A stretch of 5,193 nucleotides of DNA from positions 1 through 5,193 of the forward strand of contig UQIT01000050.1 of NCBI GenBank assembly GCA_900541175.1, in the 5' to 3' direction. The notes under the pieces are model-generated. The model saw only the letters and a program-made list of their open reading frames with translations. It ran no database searches and was not told where the DNA came from. The translations under genes and the position numbers were made by a program. Numbering within the stretch: position 1 is the stretch's first letter; the number at the start of each line of letters is the position of its first letter. This DNA is from an uncultured Collinsella sp. (lineage in GTDB: Bacteria > Actinomycetota > Coriobacteriia > Coriobacteriales > Coriobacteriaceae). Below, in pieces: positions 1-5,193 of this stretch.

Positions 1-8
1 ATTCACCG

Positions 9-14
9 CTACCC
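9..14 (-). other. Probable single-base frameshift site in uvrA
   Basis: On the minus strand the uvrA frame reads Ile-Ile-Gly(GGG)-TAG, followed after one codon by a second stop (TGA). Dropping one G from the GGG gives Ile-Ile-Gly-Ser-Gly-Glu. This aligns residue for residue with the IMAVPE segment that follows the same VVEHDED/GPGAG region in E. coli UvrA (recalled, not searched). The break is therefore most simply a one-base indel, either a real mutation or an assembly error. Only eight bases lie beyond the stop, so the downstream frame cannot be followed. Confidence 0.6.
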
Positions 15-1781
15 AATGATACGGGCGGGCGTTCCCGCCGCGACTACGTGTCCGCCGTTGACGCCGGCGCCGGGCCCCATGTCGATCACGTAGTCGGCGG
101 CACGGATTGTATCCTCGTCGTGTTCGACGACGATAACGGTATTGCCGATATCGCGCAGGCGCTCGAGCGTCTTGATCAGGCGCTCGTTGTCACGCTGATG
201 AAGACCGATCGAGGGCTCATCCAGAATATAGAGCACGCCCATGAGACCCGCGCCGATCTGCGTTGCCAGTCGAATACGCTGTGCCTCGCCACCGGAAAGC
301 GTCGCCGAAGCACGATCGAGCGTCAGATAGTCGAGTCCAACATCGACCAGAAAACGCAAGCGCTCCAGGATTTCCTTGACGATACGGCCGCCGATAAACC
401 GTTGACGCTCGGTAAGTTCCAAGCCCTCAAAAAACTCGAGCGACTCACGGCACGACAGGCAACAAACCTCGTAAATGGACTTGCCGCCCACGGTGACGGC
501 GAGCATCTCAGGGCGCAAACGAGCGCCGTGGCAGCTCGAGCACGGTTCCTCGCGAATGTACTTCTCCAGGCGCGCCTTGGTGTTCTCGTTCGTCGTCTCG
601 GCATAGCGTTCGTACAGGATGTTGCGAACGCCCGAAAACTTTGTATCCCACTGGCTACGACGTCCGTCGAGCTTTTGGTAGTCGACCGAGATCTTCGTAT
701 CGCCCAGGCCATCCAAGAATGCACGACGCACGCGAGGGGGCAAGTCCTCCCACGGCGTATCGGCGCTCACCTTAAAGTGTTTGCAGACCGCAGCAAAAAT
801 CTGCGGATAGTAGTTCGAATTGCCAAACAGGCTACCAAAGACTCCGTCGGCAATGGACTTCGAGGGGTCCTCAATCAGCGCCTCGGCATCAACGGTTTTC
901 TTAAAGCCCAGGCCGTCGCACTCAGGACATGCGCCATAGGGAGCGTTGAACGAAAAATCACGCGGCTGAAGATCGTCAATGGAGTGTCCATGCTCCGGGC
1001 ACGCCAAGGCCAACGAATACTCCAGCAGTTCGCCCTCGGTCCCCTCGGGAGCATCGCGATCGGGCAGCATGTACACGTTTACATTGCCGTGCGCCAAGGC
1101 AGTCGCCTGTTCAACAGACTCGGCGATGCGGCCCAGAGAGTTTTCCCGAATCACGATGCGGTCGACCACGACCTCGATATCGTGCTTGAACTTCTTGTCC
1201 AGATCGATCGGATCGTCGAGCGAGCGCACTTCACCGTCGACACGCACGCGGCTAAAGCCCTCGGCGCGAAGGTCCTCAAACAGTTTGGTGTACTCGCCTT
1301 TTCGCCCGCGCACCACCGGTGCCAGCACAAACGCGCGGCGGCCCTCCCCCGCCGCCAAGACCTTGTCGGCAACCTGGTCGGTCGTCTGACGCTCAATGAC
1401 GCGGCCGCATTCGGGGCAGTGCGGGGTGCCCACACGGGCGAACAGCAGGCGCAGATAGTCATAAATCTCGGTTACGGTGCCAACCGTCGAGCGAGGGTTT
1501 TTAGACGTCGTCTTTTGGTCAATCGACACCGCCGGCGAAAGGCCGTCGATTGAATCCAAGTCGGGTTTGTCCATCTGGCCCAAGAACTGGCGCGCATAGC
1601 TCGAAAGGCTCTCAACGTATCGACGCTGGCCCTCGGCATAGATAGTGTCAAATGCCAGCGAACTCTTGCCCGAGCCAGAAAGACCGGTAATGACCACGAG
1701 TTGGTCACGCGGAATGGAAACATCGATATCACGGAGGTTGTGCTCACGAGCGCCGCGAATAACGATAGAAGAATCAGACAT
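9..1781 (-). CDS. uvrA: UvrA excinuclease ABC subunit A, N-terminal 590 residues; frame interrupted near the window edge
   Basis: UvrA is the cytoplasmic ATPase that finds bulky DNA lesions and loads UvrB in nucleotide excision repair. In the sequence, Walker A GLSGSGKS lies at residues 33-40, followed by the UvrA-specific stretch with LSSYARQFL and KNPRSTVGTVTEIYDYLRLL. Cysteine pairs are CPEC (122-125), CPEH (261-264) with CPEC (285-288), and CSSC (414-417). The ABC signature LSGGEAQ is at 495-501, Walker B/D-loop YILDEPSIGL at about 518-527, and the H-loop histidine at 554. This is the whole first nucleotide-binding half plus the UvrB-binding and insertion regions. Family members run to about 940-950 residues, so the second ATPase half and its zinc finger are absent here. 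The ATG at 1781 is chosen over an in-frame ATG 22 codons upstream because it has an AAGGAG five bases before it and because family homology begins at IVIRGAREHNL. Family assignment is near certain; whether the product is truncated is unclear. Confidence 0.95.
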   Translation of the reverse strand: MSDSSIVIRGAREHNLRDIDVSIPRDQLVVITGLSGSGKSSLAFDTIYAEGQRRYVESLSSYARQFLGQMDKPDLDSIDGLSPAVSIDQKTTSKNPRSTVGTVTEIYDYLRLLFARVGTPHCPECGRVIERQTTDQVADKVLAAGEGRRAFVLAPVVRGRKGEYTKLFEDLRAEGFSRVRVDGEVRSLDDPIDLDKKFKHDIEVVVDRIVIRENSLGRIAESVEQATALAHGNVNVYMLPDRDAPEGTEGELLEYSLALACPEHGHSIDDLQPRDFSFNAPYGACPECDGLGFKKTVDAEALIEDPSKSIADGVFGSLFGNSNYYPQIFAAVCKHFKVSADTPWEDLPPRVRRAFLDGLGDTKISVDYQKLDGRRSQWDTKFSGVRNILYERYAETTNENTKARLEKYIREEPCSSCHGARLRPEMLAVTVGGKSIYEVCCLSCRESLEFFEGLELTERQRFIGGRIVKEILERLRFLVDVGLDYLTLDRASATLSGGEAQRIRLATQIGAGLMGVLYILDEPSIGLHQRDNERLIKTLERLRDIGNTVIVVEHDEDTIRAADYVIDMGPGAGVNGGHVVAAGTPARIIG

Positions 1782-1786
1782 GGAAG

Positions 1787-1799
1787 CTCCTTGCCTCCT
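1787..1799 (-). promoter_or_regulatory. uvrA ribosome binding site (tandem SD-like motifs)
   Basis: Read on the minus strand, AGGAGG and then AAGGAG precede the ATG at 1781. AAGGAG ends 5 bases before the start codon, a normal spacing. The more perfect AGGAGG ends 12 bases away, which is too far for optimal use of this start. The pair fixes the start at the MSDSS methionine. Confidence 0.8.
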
Positions 1800-1809
1800 A
1801 TTGCATCGA

Positions 1810-1815
1810 ATCATA
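1810..1815 (-). promoter_or_regulatory. Possible -10 element of the uvrA promoter
   Basis: The minus strand reads TATGAT here, five of six matches to TATAAT, about 30 bases upstream of the uvrA start codon. No convincing -35 hexamer is found 16-19 bases further upstream, so this is only a candidate. If it is used, the SOS-box-like palindrome would sit just upstream of the -35 position. Confidence 0.25.
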
Positions 1816-1842
1816 CTGTCGATGAGTTTAGCGCACTCGACG

Positions 1843-1856
1843 CGCACAGATGTTCG
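1843..1856 (-). promoter_or_regulatory. LexA (SOS box)-like operator upstream of uvrA
   Basis: The minus strand reads CGAACATCTGTGCG. This matches 12 of 14 positions of the Gram-positive LexA/DinR box CGAACRNRYGTTYG. The GAAC half-site is perfect and the second half-site has one mismatch (GTGC for GTTC). It lies 61 bases upstream of the uvrA start codon, in the divergent intergenic region. uvrA is a classic SOS gene in many bacteria, so location and sequence agree. LexA repression is an inference. The box is also 118 bases upstream of the divergent membrane-protein gene and could in principle affect it. Confidence 0.65.
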
Positions 1857-1963
1857 TAATACAAGATTCGCAGACCTTTAGCTTTGCGTATCGGGCGCTT
1901 TGTTTCTCGAAATGCCGTGGAAAGGTTACAGTAATCTAATACTGAACTTAATTTGCCGTAACA

Positions 1964-1968
1964 GAGGA
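1964..1968 (+). promoter_or_regulatory. Ribosome binding site of the LtaS-like gene
   Basis: GAGGA ends six bases before the ATG at 1975. It decides that start over an in-frame TTG at 1900, which has no comparable site and would add 25 non-membrane residues not expected for the family. Confidence 0.7.
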
Positions 1969-1974
1969 ACGTCC

Positions 1975-4128
1975 ATGACCGAAGATATCCCCCTTGAAAT
2001 CACTTCGAGTGACATGGCCAATCTGCCCATATTCATCGCCATCCTTATCGTGGCCACCGTCGTCGTGCGCGTGTATTTTTCAATCAAACACAATGAAAAG
2101 CCACCCATTGCCCGCGTCTTTTGGTGCGCGACGCTCCTCATCCCGCTCGGCATGGTAGCTGCATGGATTACGAATCAATTGCTCGTAAATGAGGACAGTT
2201 CCCTATGGGTCCTTTCTTATTCGGCGCTCGGTGCTGCCGCCGTCATACTTCTTGTCGAGCCCTTGGTTTCGGGACTTATCGACCAAACCGATCTTGCGAC
2301 GGGAACGGTTGCCTGTATTTGCCGTGACATCCTTGTCATCGCCGCTGTTTCAGCGCTCTCGTTCGTTTCACTCGAAATTGCCTGCAACGAAACGTTCTAT
2401 CGCATTCCCGCCAACTCATTCGGGTTTTCCGTCGGGCTGCTCGCGACGGTTCTGCTCTCCCTTTATTTGCTGGGACAGCGTCATGGAGGCGTCATGGCCC
2501 TCGTGCCCGTCGCCTGCTGCATCCTTGGCATTGCCGAGCACTTCGTCATAACGTTTAAAGGCGAAGCCATCCTGCCAAGCGATATCTTGGCCCTTGGCAC
2601 CGCAATGGAGGTGAGCGAGGGATACGAGTTTACCTTTACCGCCGGAATCGTAACCTCTCTCGCCCTGCTGGAGATTTCCCTGGGGCTTCTTTCGCTTATC
2701 CGTCCGCGAAAGCTCCGTACGCCCACCCATGTCTTCCCCGCAATCGCCGCTAACCTCTGTGCTTTTCTGTTAGTGACCGTTGTGGGGCTCTCGGGCTTTT
2801 CCAGCATCGACTTGGAGCAGGCGCTGAATTTTGGATTTGACCGTTGGCAGCCCATCACCACATATGCGTCTCAGGGTTTTATCACTTCGTTCACCGAAAT
2901 GGTCAACGAGTTGCCCATTGAGAAGCCCGAAGACTATACGCCCGATGAGGCGCAGAGCATCGAGCAGGAGCTCGCCGCCACCTACGACAGCACGTATGGC
3001 TCGAGCGAGCAGCGCGCGGCGGCCGTTGCCCAGTTCAATGAAATCAAGCCGACGATTGTTGCCGTCATGAATGAGAGTTTTAGCGACCTTTCGTGCTTTG
3101 AGCAGCTCCAGGCGGCCGGGTACACCGGCCCCGCATTCTACAACTCGCTTCCCGACACACTTGTTCGCGGCACCATGCTCGCTTCGGTCGCCGGTGGCGG
3201 AACGGCGAACTCCGAATTCGAATTTTTGACCGGAGCGACAACGGCCTTTGTCGGATTAGGCAAAATCCCCTATCAGCTATATCAGATGAATGGCGTCGAC
3301 AGCCTGGCAAAGGACCTTAAGGAGCTTGGGTATACCGCTACCGCTATGCACCCGCAAAACCCCGTCAACTACCATCGAGATAAAATCTATCAGCAGCTGG
3401 GCTTTGGAGACTTTCTTTCAATCGGCGATTTCGAAGGTGCGCCCTGTTACCATGCCGGCGTATGCGACTACGCCACCTACGACAAGATACTCGACCTGCT
3501 TAGAACCGACGAAGCCCCGCAGTTCATCTTTGACGTCACGATGCAAAATCATGGCGGCTACGACTATGGCACCGTTCCCGCCGAGGAGCTTACAAACTAT
3601 TGGGTCGAGGGAGCCAGCGAGGGTGCCAATAGCGCGCTCAACACCTATCTTACCTGCATCAACGCATCCGACCGGGACCTCGAGTACTTTATCAACGAGC
3701 TCCGCAATATCGGCAGACCGGTTGTCCTTGTCTTTTTTGGCGACCATCAGCCGAGCGCCGCAACGACTCTCAACGACGAGCTGTACCCTCAGGAAGATAC
3801 GGCAAGCCACGCTTTCCGTATCTATCAGTCGACATATTTTGTCTGGGCTAACTATGAAATCGCCGGCAATACCGAGCTCAACGTCTACGACACCGTCGGG
3901 GCAAACGAGGTTGCAGCCATTACCCTTAATAAGATCGGCGCCCCGCTCACCGACTATCAAAAGGCTCTGCTTGCAACAAGGTCAGATGTGCCCACCATCA
4001 ATGTCGCCGGCTACCTCGGTACCGACGGGCTGCGCTACGACTTGGAATCTGAAGACAGCCCATACGCCTCGACGATCAACAAGCTGCAGCGCATGCAATA
4101 CCTCGAGTTCGCCAGCAAAGTTCAGTAA
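1975..4128 (+). CDS. LTA synthase / phosphoglycerol transferase family membrane sulfatase-like enzyme
   Basis: This 717-residue membrane enzyme belongs to the alkaline-phosphatase/sulfatase superfamily, LtaS/MdoB branch. Members move glycerol phosphate from phosphatidylglycerol to surface glycolipids or glycans. Residues 1-275 are strongly hydrophobic, with about eight apparent membrane segments (roughly 16-36, 47-68, 77-101, 114-136, 148-167, 172-195, 221-242, 253-274). An acidic linker follows at about 310-350, then the extracytoplasmic catalytic domain at about 358-660. Visible active-site elements are NESFSD with metal ligand E367, GGGTANSEFEF with the nucleophile threonine T410, MQNHGG with H526, and FFGDHQP with D590/H591. 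H459, Y466 and R468 have the same spacing as the substrate-binding H347, W354 and R356 of Staphylococcus aureus LtaS. The family call is secure. The acceptor polymer is unknown and could be a lipoteichoic-acid-like chain or another phosphoglycerol-decorated glycan. The gene appears monocistronic, diverging from uvrA. Its codon use is slightly less G/C-biased than that of mrp. Confidence 0.88.
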   Translation: MTEDIPLEITSSDMANLPIFIAILIVATVVVRVYFSIKHNEKPPIARVFWCATLLIPLGMVAAWITNQLLVNEDSSLWVLSYSALGAAAVILLVEPLVSGLIDQTDLATGTVACICRDILVIAAVSALSFVSLEIACNETFYRIPANSFGFSVGLLATVLLSLYLLGQRHGGVMALVPVACCILGIAEHFVITFKGEAILPSDILALGTAMEVSEGYEFTFTAGIVTSLALLEISLGLLSLIRPRKLRTPTHVFPAIAANLCAFLLVTVVGLSGFSSIDLEQALNFGFDRWQPITTYASQGFITSFTEMVNELPIEKPEDYTPDEAQSIEQELAATYDSTYGSSEQRAAAVAQFNEIKPTIVAVMNESFSDLSCFEQLQAAGYTGPAFYNSLPDTLVRGTMLASVAGGGTANSEFEFLTGATTAFVGLGKIPYQLYQMNGVDSLAKDLKELGYTATAMHPQNPVNYHRDKIYQQLGFGDFLSIGDFEGAPCYHAGVCDYATYDKILDLLRTDEAPQFIFDVTMQNHGGYDYGTVPAEELTNYWVEGASEGANSALNTYLTCINASDRDLEYFINELRNIGRPVVLVFFGDHQPSAATTLNDELYPQEDTASHAFRIYQSTYFVWANYEIAGNTELNVYDTVGANEVAAITLNKIGAPLTDYQKALLATRSDVPTINVAGYLGTDGLRYDLESEDSPYASTINKLQRMQYLEFASKVQ

Positions 4129-4188
4129 GCCCGCCCATTCGCTTGGACCCATCGTATTGCAAGCACGCTCGGCCCAAATGCATCGTAA

Positions 4189-4218
4189 ATGACTCCCGCT
4201 CGCAAACGAGGGTACAAT
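4189..4218 (+). promoter_or_regulatory. Candidate sigma-70-type promoter for mrp
   Basis: ATGACT (4189-4194, four of six to TTGACA) and TACAAT (4213-4218, five of six to TATAAT) are separated by 18 bases, predicting transcription from about 4225. This would give the mrp-flavoprotein pair its own promoter and a leader of about 49 bases. The -10 overlaps an in-frame upstream ATG at 4217, which argues against translation starting there. Confidence 0.5.
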
Positions 4219-4224
4219 GACGCT

Positions 4225-4251
4225 CGTGTCACATCACGGGGCCCCGGCCCC
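4225..4251 (+). other. GC-rich inverted repeats in the mrp leader
   Basis: Two adjacent short dyads are visible: CGTG (4225-4228) with CACG (4235-4238) around a six-base loop, and GGGG (4238-4241) with CCCC (4248-4251) around CCCCGG. They share base 4238, so they are partly mutually exclusive. They end nine bases before the Shine-Dalgarno sequence. No T-run follows, so this is not an intrinsic terminator. Any regulatory role is speculative. Confidence 0.3.
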
Positions 4252-4260
4252 AACATATAC

Positions 4261-4267
4261 AAAGGAG
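4261..4267 (+). promoter_or_regulatory. mrp ribosome binding site
   Basis: AAAGGAG ends six bases before the ATG at 4274. This near-ideal site selects the MGCEH start over the upstream in-frame ATG at 4217. Confidence 0.85.
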
Positions 4268-4273
4268 TCATAC

Positions 4274-5104
4274 ATGGGTTGCGAGCACGCACAGGCCGCC
4301 GGCGGACAAACGTCGCCGTCGCAATTTGAGGAGAATACGCTGTCCGAGGTCAAACGCGTCATCGCCGTGCTTTCCGGCAAGGGCGGTGTCGGCAAGTCGT
4401 TTGTCACCGGTGCCATCGCCACCGAGCTTGCCCGTCACGGCCACAAGGTCGGCGTCCTCGATGCCGACATCACCGGTCCCTCTATCCCCAAGATGTTCGG
4501 TATGAGCGGACGCCACGTCCATGCCCTTGGCAACCTCATGCTGCCTGAAATCTCCGAGCACGGCGTCAAGGTCATGAGCTCCAACCTTCTGCTCCAAAAC
4601 GAGACCGACCCCGTCCTTTGGCGCGGTCCGGTCATCGCAGGCGCCATCAGGCAGTTCTGGAGCGAGACCTCGTGGGGCCCCATCGACTACCTGCTGGTCG
4701 ACATGCCTCCGGGAACAGGCGACGTCGCGCTCACCGTCTTCCAGTCACTGCCCGTCGACGGCATCGTCATCGTCACGAGCCCGCAGGATCTGGTCTCGAT
4801 GATTGTCGCCAAGGCGGTCAACATGGCCGAGAAGATGAACGTCCCCATTCTGGGCATCGTCGAGAACATGAGCTATATTGAGTGCCCCGACTGCGGCAAG
4901 AAGATCGAGGTCTTTGGCAAGAGCAAGCTCCCCGAGGTCGCAGAGCGCTATAACCTCGACATCTTGGGCACGCTTCCCATTAATCCGGCACTCGCCGAGG
5001 CCTGCGATAAGGGCGAGGTTGAGACCGCGCTGCCCGATGGCATGTTGCCCAAGGCAGTCTCTGCCGTCGAGGCTATTACCCCGCACGAGACCGACGAGGC
5101 CTAA
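4274..5104 (+). CDS. mrp: Mrp/NBP35 (ApbC) family iron-sulfur carrier P-loop ATPase
   Basis: This 276-residue cytoplasmic protein belongs to the MinD/ParA-type ATPase group that carries and transfers Fe-S clusters to apoproteins. The deviant Walker A motif SGKGGVGKS is at residues 34-42. VLDADITGPSIPKMFG (61-76) is the Mrp-typical switch region. DMPPGTGDVALT (143-154) contains the Walker B aspartate and is diagnostic for Mrp/NBP35. ENMSYIECPDCG (197-208) carries the conserved CxxC, C204 and C207, which bridges a cluster between two subunits in the family. Length is normal for a form lacking the N-terminal DUF59 domain. The N-terminus has a single cysteine (C3, in GCEHA), where some Nbp35-like relatives have a cysteine-rich motif. 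The gene shows strong C/G-ending codon bias, suggesting good expression. The next gene begins immediately after the TAA stop, so the two are probably cotranscribed. The client protein is unknown. Confidence 0.93.
   Translation: MGCEHAQAAGGQTSPSQFEENTLSEVKRVIAVLSGKGGVGKSFVTGAIATELARHGHKVGVLDADITGPSIPKMFGMSGRHVHALGNLMLPEISEHGVKVMSSNLLLQNETDPVLWRGPVIAGAIRQFWSETSWGPIDYLLVDMPPGTGDVALTVFQSLPVDGIVIVTSPQDLVSMIVAKAVNMAEKMNVPILGIVENMSYIECPDCGKKIEVFGKSKLPEVAERYNLDILGTLPINPALAEACDKGEVETALPDGMLPKAVSAVEAITPHETDEA
5096..5099 (+). promoter_or_regulatory. Ribosome binding site of the flavoprotein gene, inside the mrp 3' end
   Basis: GAGG ends five bases before the GTG at 5105 and lies within the last codons of mrp (the Asp-Glu-Ala end). 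The arrangement suggests translational coupling of the two genes. Confidence 0.6.
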
Positions 5105-5193
5105 GTGAACACGAGCGCCTTCTATGACGTCCTGGTAATCGGCGGCGGGGCTTCAGGCCTCGGCGCCGCCCATACCGCCCGCCACCGATTCGG
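5105..5193 (+). CDS. FAD/NAD(P)-dependent oxidoreductase, N-terminal fragment (cut by window edge)
   Basis: Only 29 complete codons are visible, with GTG as the start directly abutting the mrp TAA. The peptide FYDVLVIGGGASGLGAAHTA is a beta-alpha-beta dinucleotide-binding fold with the GxGxxG fingerprint (GGGASG, about residues 13-18) beginning near the N-terminus. This is typical of flavoproteins that bind the FAD ADP moiety. The GGGASGLGAA form is common in the HI0933/YhiN/BaiN group (sometimes named aminoacetone oxidase family), which is the leading guess. With so little sequence, other Rossmann flavoenzymes such as thioredoxin-reductase-like or FAD-dependent dehydrogenases remain possible. 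The tight junction with mrp indicates one operon. No in-frame ATG alternative exists nearby. Confidence 0.8.
   Translation, partial: MNTSAFYDVLVIGGGASGLGAAHTARHRF

Noticed and set aside
48..1553. A 501-codon open frame on the plus strand, opposite uvrA
   Set aside because: It lies fully antisense to clear UvrA coding sequence and its product shows no recognisable domain. Long antisense frames are expected opposite GC-rich, G/C-ending-codon genes.
1932..1943. TAATCTAATACT as the -10 region of the LtaS-like gene
   Set aside because: The matches to TATAAT are three or four of six, and no acceptable -35 lies 16-18 bases upstream, so it is too weak to annotate.
1900..1974. An extended TTG start for the LtaS-like protein
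   Set aside because: It lacks a good ribosome binding site, whereas the ATG at 1975 has GAGGA at six bases. The extra residues do not resemble the family N-terminus.
3418..3960. A 180-codon minus-strand frame antisense to the LtaS-like catalytic domain
   Set aside because: It has no domain, no plausible ribosome binding site, and lies within conserved coding sequence of the opposite strand.
4141..4164. GCTTG...CAAGC inverted repeat after the LtaS-like gene as a terminator
   Set aside because: The stem is only five base pairs with a 14-base loop and no following T-run. No convincing intrinsic terminator is visible in 4129-4190.
3290..4192. A 300-codon plus-strand frame overlapping the LtaS-like gene
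   Set aside because: It is out of frame with a well-supported enzyme domain. The product is rich in Ser, Arg, Thr and Pro with no motif, typical of a shifted-frame artefact.

Overview
The window looks like ordinary chromosomal sequence from a GC-rich Gram-positive bacterium. Most likely it is a member of the Actinomycetota class Coriobacteriia (Collinsella-like gut bacteria). This placement is an inference from G/C-ending codon use, strong AGGAGG-type ribosome binding sites and the style of the proteins; no rRNA or marker comparison was possible.

Layout, left to right. (1) Minus strand, about 9-1781: the 5' part of uvrA, encoding the first 590 residues of the DNA-damage recognition ATPase of nucleotide excision repair. 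It contains the complete first nucleotide-binding module. The frame hits TAG only 8 bases from the window edge, and removing one base from the adjacent GGG restores the expected UvrA reading, so this looks like a frameshift or an assembly error. (2) A 193-bp divergent intergenic region holds a 14-bp LexA/SOS-box-like palindrome at 1843-1856. (3) Plus strand, 1975-4128: a 717-residue polytopic membrane protein of the lipoteichoic acid synthase / phosphoglycerol transferase family, with every main catalytic and metal-binding position recognisable. (4) A 145-bp gap with a plausible sigma-70-type promoter (4189-4218) and a GC-rich palindrome in the leader. (5) Plus strand, 4274-5104: an Mrp/NBP35 (ApbC) family iron-sulfur carrier ATPase. 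(6) Plus strand, from 5105 and running off the window: the start of an FAD/NAD(P)-binding flavoprotein whose GTG start directly abuts the mrp stop codon.

The genes fall into three transcription units: uvrA leftward under probable SOS control, the envelope gene rightward, and an mrp-flavoprotein operon rightward. Nothing suggests that the three units share a pathway. I found no mobile element, CRISPR array, tRNA/rRNA or anti-phage cassette, and no clearly novel system. The best leads are the uvrA frame break, the SOS box, and the unassigned substrate of the LtaS-like enzyme.
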